The notes under the pieces: model-generated
Database searches by the model: none
The model's input: only the letters and a program-made list of their open reading frames with translations
What the model was told of the DNA's origin: nothing
Shown here: in pieces, positions 7,774-12,167 of the stretch
Position numbering within the stretch: the first letter of the stretch is position 1
Layout: each line of letters opens with the position of its first letter
Program-made: the position numbers and the translations under genes
Assembly: GCA_015499995.1 (NCBI GenBank)
Contig: JADNRV010000825.1
Coordinates: 1 to 12,167 of the forward strand
Source of the DNA: Flammula alnicola
Lineage: Eukaryota; Basidiomycota; Agaricomycetes; Agaricales; Strophariaceae
DNA: 12,167 bases
Direction: 5' to 3'

Positions 7774-10107
7774 TTAACGTCGTCGGGTAGTTTCGAATCT
7801 CGGTGGAATAATGCTTAAAAAAACGATATCCTGGAGTACGCCCGATCGGATGAGCTTTTCAGCAGCCTCGGAACGAGGAGTAATGGCGCATTTGAATGGT
7901 TTGGGTGCGCTGGTTGGTCAACATACGTTAATCACTGACCGGCGCTAGCATAAACGAGAATAAATCTTACACAAGGAGCGCAGATGTATATTCGTGGCTA
8001 GGCTCGACCGCTTCGATCCCACTGTGTTCCCGTTCTCGTCCACGGCTTTCTTGATGTCGAAAACTGAGATCATCGATGCAATGGCGATCCAGATGGCGGA
8101 AAAGGCCATGTAGCGCCCGGCACAAATTCTATTTGAAAGGAGTCATTAGTATCGTGGACGACGGAGTAGATGTGGAATAGAGTATATACCGTCTTCCAAA
8201 ACCCCAGCAGGCAAGGCCAGGATCACGAATGGAATGATCGAACTTGCCGTCCTTCATGAAACGATCCGGGTTGAAGGTGAATGGATCAGGGTAGGTTTTT
8301 TCGTCTGGAGAATGGCCCTATTCATTACGTCTTCGTAAACATTCCGCCGCAGCATAACGATAGGAAAGGCGTTCGTACCATGCGTTCGGTATGACAATAG
8401 ACCCTGCTGGAAGGCGATAACCCTTGTATTCATCGTCGAACCTGAAGCATGTGTGGAATAGCTGGCGAGCAAGAATTGAAATAAATGGAAGTCCATGAAT
8501 TTATAACTGGAGCGCACGAACCAATTGGAAGGACGTCTCTCCATCGAAGAGTCTCATTAACGATGGCGGTGATGTAAGGCAATGCAGCTCGTCTTCGAAG
8601 TCCGGGAGCTGCCCGGGCTTCAGGACGCGGTCTAATTCTTCCTGAGCCTTCTTCAAGACGTGGGGTATTCAAGCAGACCGAGGATGCAGGAAGCGAGAGC
8701 GGAGACAGTCTACATCGATTTCAGTACGGCTCGGTGTTTTGTAGTCATAACAATTAGCTCACTGAGTCGGAGCCAGCTAGGTTATGCGCGTAAAATGGTA
8801 GCATGTCGGCGAACGGGACGCATATACTACTTACCGGTGTACATAGTCCCAGCGGCGCCTTGGATAATATCCTCTGCATATGCGTCGTCCTGGATCCCTT
8901 CATACATTTTTCAAGACTGAGAGACGAGAAGCACGGAGGCGATATCCTGCTGCCTGTTTACTATCCTGTCACACAGAACACGATTGATTTATATGTGCGA
9001 AATCACATACCATATTCCTCTTGGTAGCCGCAAAGGGTACTTCAATCATCGCCTTTGCCAACTTCCCCCATGTCTTGGCCTTCTTTTGGAATCCAGCACC
9101 AGGAACCCATTCCGGACATACTTTAGGAAGGGAAGCATGTCGACCAGGAAGGCTCCGGGAACTGCAGCTGCGAGTAACGGATGAACGCCGGCCTCCGCCG
9201 TCTTGATGTAAGGGTCGTCTTGGTCCTTAACGTCCAAGCCGTATGCGACTGATATAATCGTTTCGCCAGCCATGCTTGTACGCACCCCTGATGTCAGAAC
9301 GCAAACATAGGTCAATGGAATAGTGCAAAAACGTACTGCCTGAGGTTTCCTATAACGTCGTCTGGAATATCAAGAAATCTATTGAGTAGATTACGCGTAG
9401 CTTTCAGGGAGTGTGGTTGGAATCGCATTGAGGCCGTAGGATGGAAGTTGTGATGCATCAGACGGCGACTTCGGCGCCTAAATAAAACAAATATTTGTGG
9501 GTCCTGGGAATTGAAACACAAACGCCTATCGACACGCTTACCATCGGTCGCCTATGGTGATAGAACCCGTCATTAATCTGTTACGTTTAGGTATATCGAA
9601 TAAAGACCGCACCATATTCCGCGAAGCCAAAATTGAAGCTCCACCCCATTAGTTCATTGACCATAGGCATCCTCGCTCTATATGCGTTTCAGTATGAGGC
9701 AGAAACTATACACAGATGAAATAGTTTCGAACCTTCCAGAGTAAATGGACGATCGTTTCTCGAGAAGATCAGTGACCGCTTCTGCTGTGTCCAAAACGAT
9801 GAGGCTAGTGCCTGCAACGTTAAGGTGTAAAATGTCGGTGCCTTTGATAATCTTATTAGTTATGTCGTATTAGACCACGGAAGGGATGCATACCAAGTTC
9901 CTTCGACCATTTGTGATACGTATACCACTCAAAGCCATTGGTGGGCATATCTCTGAGGTTTCCGATAAGCGGAAGTCCTTTCGGCCCAGGAGGGAGAGGC
10001 AAATGCGAAAATGGGCCGGAATTGTTGCGTTTGGAGACGACCTTGTAAAGGACAAGGAAACAAGCTGCCAGAGCGATGAGGAGATCAATTGAAAGGTTGA
10101 AAGACAT
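7774..10107 (-). pseudogene. Cytochrome P450, 13 exons, disabled by six indels and one stop codon
   Basis: Exons: 10107-9894, 9841-9733, 9677-9613, 9551-9542, 9477-9337, 9274-9011, 8946-8835, 8776-8763, 8709-8522, 8461-8379, 8317-8190, 8128-7971, 7909-7774. The N-terminus has a membrane anchor (LLIALAACFLVLYKVV) and a proline hinge (LPLPPGPKGLPLIGN). Then come a C-helix region (YGDRWRRRSRRLMHHNF), HMAGETIISVAYGL, the I-helix AGSDST, ETLR, YKGYRLPAGSIVIPNAW and heme ligand motif GFGRRICAG. A working copy would be a heme monooxygenase anchored in the ER with its catalytic domain facing the cytosol. It resembles Agaricomycete P450s annotated as O-methylsterigmatocystin-oxidoreductase-like; the substrate is unknown. 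Lesions: single missing bases near 9114, 8665, 8585, 8305 and 8020, an extra base at 8438, and TGA at 8913-8911. All introns (52-64 bp) keep GT..AG. Exon phases need exactly these indels, so the model is internally consistent. About 541 codons would be the undamaged length. Assembly error is the alternative to true decay. Confidence 0.8.
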
Positions 10108-10160
10108 ATTTCTAGAGCGTGCTGAATTATGGAAAATGAGTTATTGCTTGTGGAGGCAGT

Positions 10161-10167
10161 TTATATA
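10161..10167 (-). promoter_or_regulatory. TATA box of the P450 (pseudo)gene
   Basis: The minus strand reads AAGTATATAAACTGCC, a strong TATA box about 55 bp upstream of the P450 ATG at 10107. Its survival suggests either recent loss of the gene or that the coding lesions are sequencing artefacts. A perfect 12 bp palindrome CTCCAGCTGGAG follows upstream at 10188-10199 and could be a binding site, though this is not established. Confidence 0.55.
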
Positions 10168-10199
10168 CTTATGCGCCCGCTATACACCTCCAGCTGGAG

Positions 10200-10902
10200 C
10201 TACCAGACTATGGCCATACGATAACTTGCCCGAAACCTAACTTGACAATCTTGCGAATGTGAGGGCGTTCAAGTCGGCCCCAGGGCACTGCATGGAGGCC
10301 AGCATCAGCGATTCAAGGGCTAAATCCTTGGGACTACACGGCTAGGTGGTCAGGCGTCTTGCAGTCGATAAGTGAGTATTGAGTCGGGAGTCGGTTAACG
10401 TCAATACAATTCAAATTTATTTATAGGTCTTGAAGGTTTGAATTTGAAGACTTGAAACAAAATGGACAGATCTCGCGGTATATGTAATTCCAGCTTGATC
10501 GGATTTCCCACCTTATGATTTGCCATAGAACCCAAAATACCTCTATTGCGGGGCGGGAGGAGTGCAGGAACGTAACACGAAGGATATGTACGTACTGTAG
10601 ATGGAGGTAGCTGTTTAGATTTTAGAGCATGCGGCTGCTGAATATTGGGACCATTCTATTTTTCATGGTAAGCACGAAGGGGGCACTTAGAAGATAGGCA
10701 CGAAACCGGGATAACAAGCTGTAACATTCGTTCTCCGTTCTTCATTTTCTTTGGAGTCGGAAAATGTAGCATATCATTCTGCGTGTATAGGCGAAAAGTT
10801 TCTTTCCCCCCGGAGCAGCGACGATTCATGCTGTGTGAGGCACAAGTCAACGTTAAGTCACTGACATCTCAAACCAAAATCCCAAAAAAAAAACACACTC
10901 AC
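10200..10902. other. Intergenic stretch upstream of the P450
   Basis: No gene is recognised. The 8 bp inverted pair TTCAAATT/AATTTGAA near 10410-10450 could form a weak hairpin. An open minus frame of 64 codons (10850-10656) has no recognised motif. A possible intron (GTGAGTG...CACACAG on the minus strand, 10902-10831, 72 bp) lies at its upstream edge and would belong to the candidate relic described next. Confidence 0.35.
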
Positions 10903-11275
10903 CTACATGGTTCTCGGTCCAAACACAGCTCCGAGAAACAATACCTCTAGGCGAAAGAGGGTTATATCAAGTACATAGCTGATAACGGGTCCATCAGCGA
11001 GGTTGAGCTGGACATTAGACTTGCCTTAGACGGACTCCCATCAACACGTCTCCTCGAATGGCCTCGTCAAACTCATGTTCGTCGGCCTGGTGAAGGTGAT
11101 GGTCGCAGCGTTGAAAGTAAATGCGAAGCCGACGGAGAGGTTGCACCAGAGACGGCAAGAGCAGTGTTCCGTCGCCAGGCACCCGAGCAGCCCGGACTCG
11201 GCTGAAGTTGGTACTAATGTACAATGGACCGTCAAACTTCGGGTCAGCGGACGTCTCATGTTCTGTATCGCTAAC
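10903..11275 (-). pseudogene. Possible decayed gene of unrecognised family
   Basis: Protein-like pieces occur in order along the minus strand but in different frames: TSADPKFDGPLYISTNF, then SVGFAFTFNAATITFTRP and NMSLTRPFEE, then LMGVRL, then GKSNVQLNLADGPVISYVLD, then possibly SCVWTENHV, ending at a good donor (TAG|GTGAGTG, 10902). The repeated beta-strand-like Thr/Phe/Ile pattern suggests a small beta-rich protein. Several one- or two-base shifts and a TGA at 11043-11041 separate the pieces. No intron explains the shifts, so this would be a relic with several lesions. I do not recognise the family, and chance open frames remain possible. Confidence 0.3.
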
Positions 11276-11314
11276 TCAACTGAGCTCATCAAGGGGGTGC
11301 AGCACTGCAATTAA

Positions 11315-12167
11315 AATTAGAAACCTGGGGTCGGATTTGCTTTCAACCTATCTACCTCGATATGGTAATTTTGATCCCATCAAAATCCACTAAGAAGTTC
11401 TGGGCGCTTGCGACCACAAGTGCGAAAACTATATACGTAAGTACTTTCAATCCGCAGGCGGTAGATTTTCCCCAACGAGGGTTTGTGACGCACCCAGACC
11501 TTAGTGTCCTTAAGCCCCGTAGAAACACATGGTCCATGAGGATGACTTATTAATCAGCCTTAATCTCTTTAGACGTAGATGGATTTTTCATTGCAATACG
11601 GCGGCATGCCTCTAATCAAAACCTATTCCAGGCCAGTTAATGTGCTTTAAGAGCTGGTTAAAATATTGTGGCTGACTTTAAATGGGTATACAGATACCCT
11701 GCATCAAATTTGAGAATTACATGTGTTTGCTAGTGCTGCGCTGGGCAAAAGCTGGGTGTTACGATCACACCTGGTTCGCGCACGCACGCTCGTACGCACG
11801 TACTTTTTCTCCTTACTTACGCTAGCTATACACCTTCTATCCACTTCCGATCCCATCATTTGCCGCATAGCTCTCCCCCATATCCTGTTTCTGTTATATG
11901 TTTCACTTTTATCTGTTTTACATCCATCAGCTTCGCGATGGATATCTTACAAGTATCATAACACGTCTGAGACGTGTTCTATCTATTACTCCGGACTCGC
12001 TACTTAGTATAAATACTAGAGTAGCATACGATGTATTCTTTAGCTAGATCTTGAGAATCACATCTCGAGTACCTAGTACATCTTGAACCCTCTTGAACAC
12101 TCTAAGACGTTTGCGAACGCTTAAGTGACTTCGAACCTCGATCTCAGTCTTGAAATACGACTTAGGC
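11315..12167. other. Right-hand interval without a recognised gene
   Basis: Short open frames on both strands (for example 11362-11553 + and 11537-11352 -) overlap each other and show no motif I recognise. Bases 11777-11803 (GCGCACGCACGCTCGTACGC and onward) are mostly alternating purine/pyrimidine, a composition that can adopt Z-DNA. Bases 11723-12007 are open on the + strand but the translation is low in complexity and Leu/Ser/Tyr-rich. No transposon ends, tRNA or terminal repeat could be identified. Confidence 0.4.
12006..12017 (+). promoter_or_regulatory. TATA-like element within a short inverted repeat
   Basis: AGTATAAATACT contains TATAAATA (12008-12015) inside a 5 bp inverted repeat. 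It could be the TATA box of a rightward gene starting beyond the window. The only nearby ATG (12030) opens just seven codons, so the link to any gene is unproven. Confidence 0.25.

Noticed and set aside
8947..9010. P450 intron ending at 8966 (45 bp), which would need an extra frameshift
   Set aside because: Acceptor GCAGCAG at 8947 gives a 64 bp intron and the correct phase, leaving only the TGA at 8913-8911 as a lesion in that exon.
9856..10092. Second minus frame and a plus frame overlapping the P450 first exon
   Set aside because: Shadow frames of the true exon, which carries the membrane anchor and the PPGPKGLPLIGN hinge.
11723..12007. 94-codon open frame on the + strand
   Set aside because: The translation is low-complexity hydrophobic and polar residues with no recognisable domain, and the region has simple-sequence composition.
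1..12167. CRISPR arrays, tRNA or rRNA genes, intact transposable elements
   Set aside because: No regularly spaced repeats, cloverleaf sequence, terminal inverted or long terminal repeats, or transposase/reverse-transcriptase motifs were seen by eye on either strand.

Overview
The window looks like a basidiomycete (Agaricomycete-type) nuclear genome. The coding regions are cut by many 50-70 bp GT-AG introns, the recognisable families are typical of mushroom-forming fungi (a DUF4246 protein and a microexon-rich cytochrome P450), and genes lie on both strands with long gaps between them. These assignments come from reading protein motifs by eye; no database search was run.

Layout. Bases 2-55 (+) are the last codons of a cytochrome P450 cut by the left edge. 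Bases 56-1496 hold no convincing gene, but there is an orphan TATA box near 546. Bases 1583-2476 (+) encode a 181-residue secreted protein of seven exons: a signal-peptide exon followed by three copies of a two-exon repeat. Every intron is phase 0 and every exon is a multiple of three. This is the most unusual intact item. Bases 2477-3303 are mostly non-coding, with a weak minus-strand candidate exon at 2721-2909. Bases 3304-5499 (-) are an intact six-exon DUF4246 gene of about 627 residues. Bases 6136-7079 (+) encode a basic, Ser/Pro-rich protein whose reading frame is broken twice in G-runs, unless a 124 bp intron is used instead. The 3' regions at 7080-7773 are pyrimidine-rich and carry AT/AC simple sequence. 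Bases 7774-10107 (-) are a 13-exon cytochrome P450. All its splice sites, its TATA box, the I-helix motif and the heme Cys motif survive, but it carries six single-base indels and one in-frame stop, so as written it is a pseudogene. From 10108 to the right edge only a possible decayed minus-strand gene (about 10903-11275) and isolated promoter-like sequence are visible.

How it may fit together. P450 sequence at both ends suggests a local P450 duplication or cluster. A predicted oxygenase-like DUF4246 protein and a repeat-containing secreted protein lie between them. This might be a secondary-metabolism or secreted-peptide locus, but that is inference only. The broken P450 and the possible second relic also fit a decaying accessory region, or an assembly with residual single-base deletions in G/C runs.
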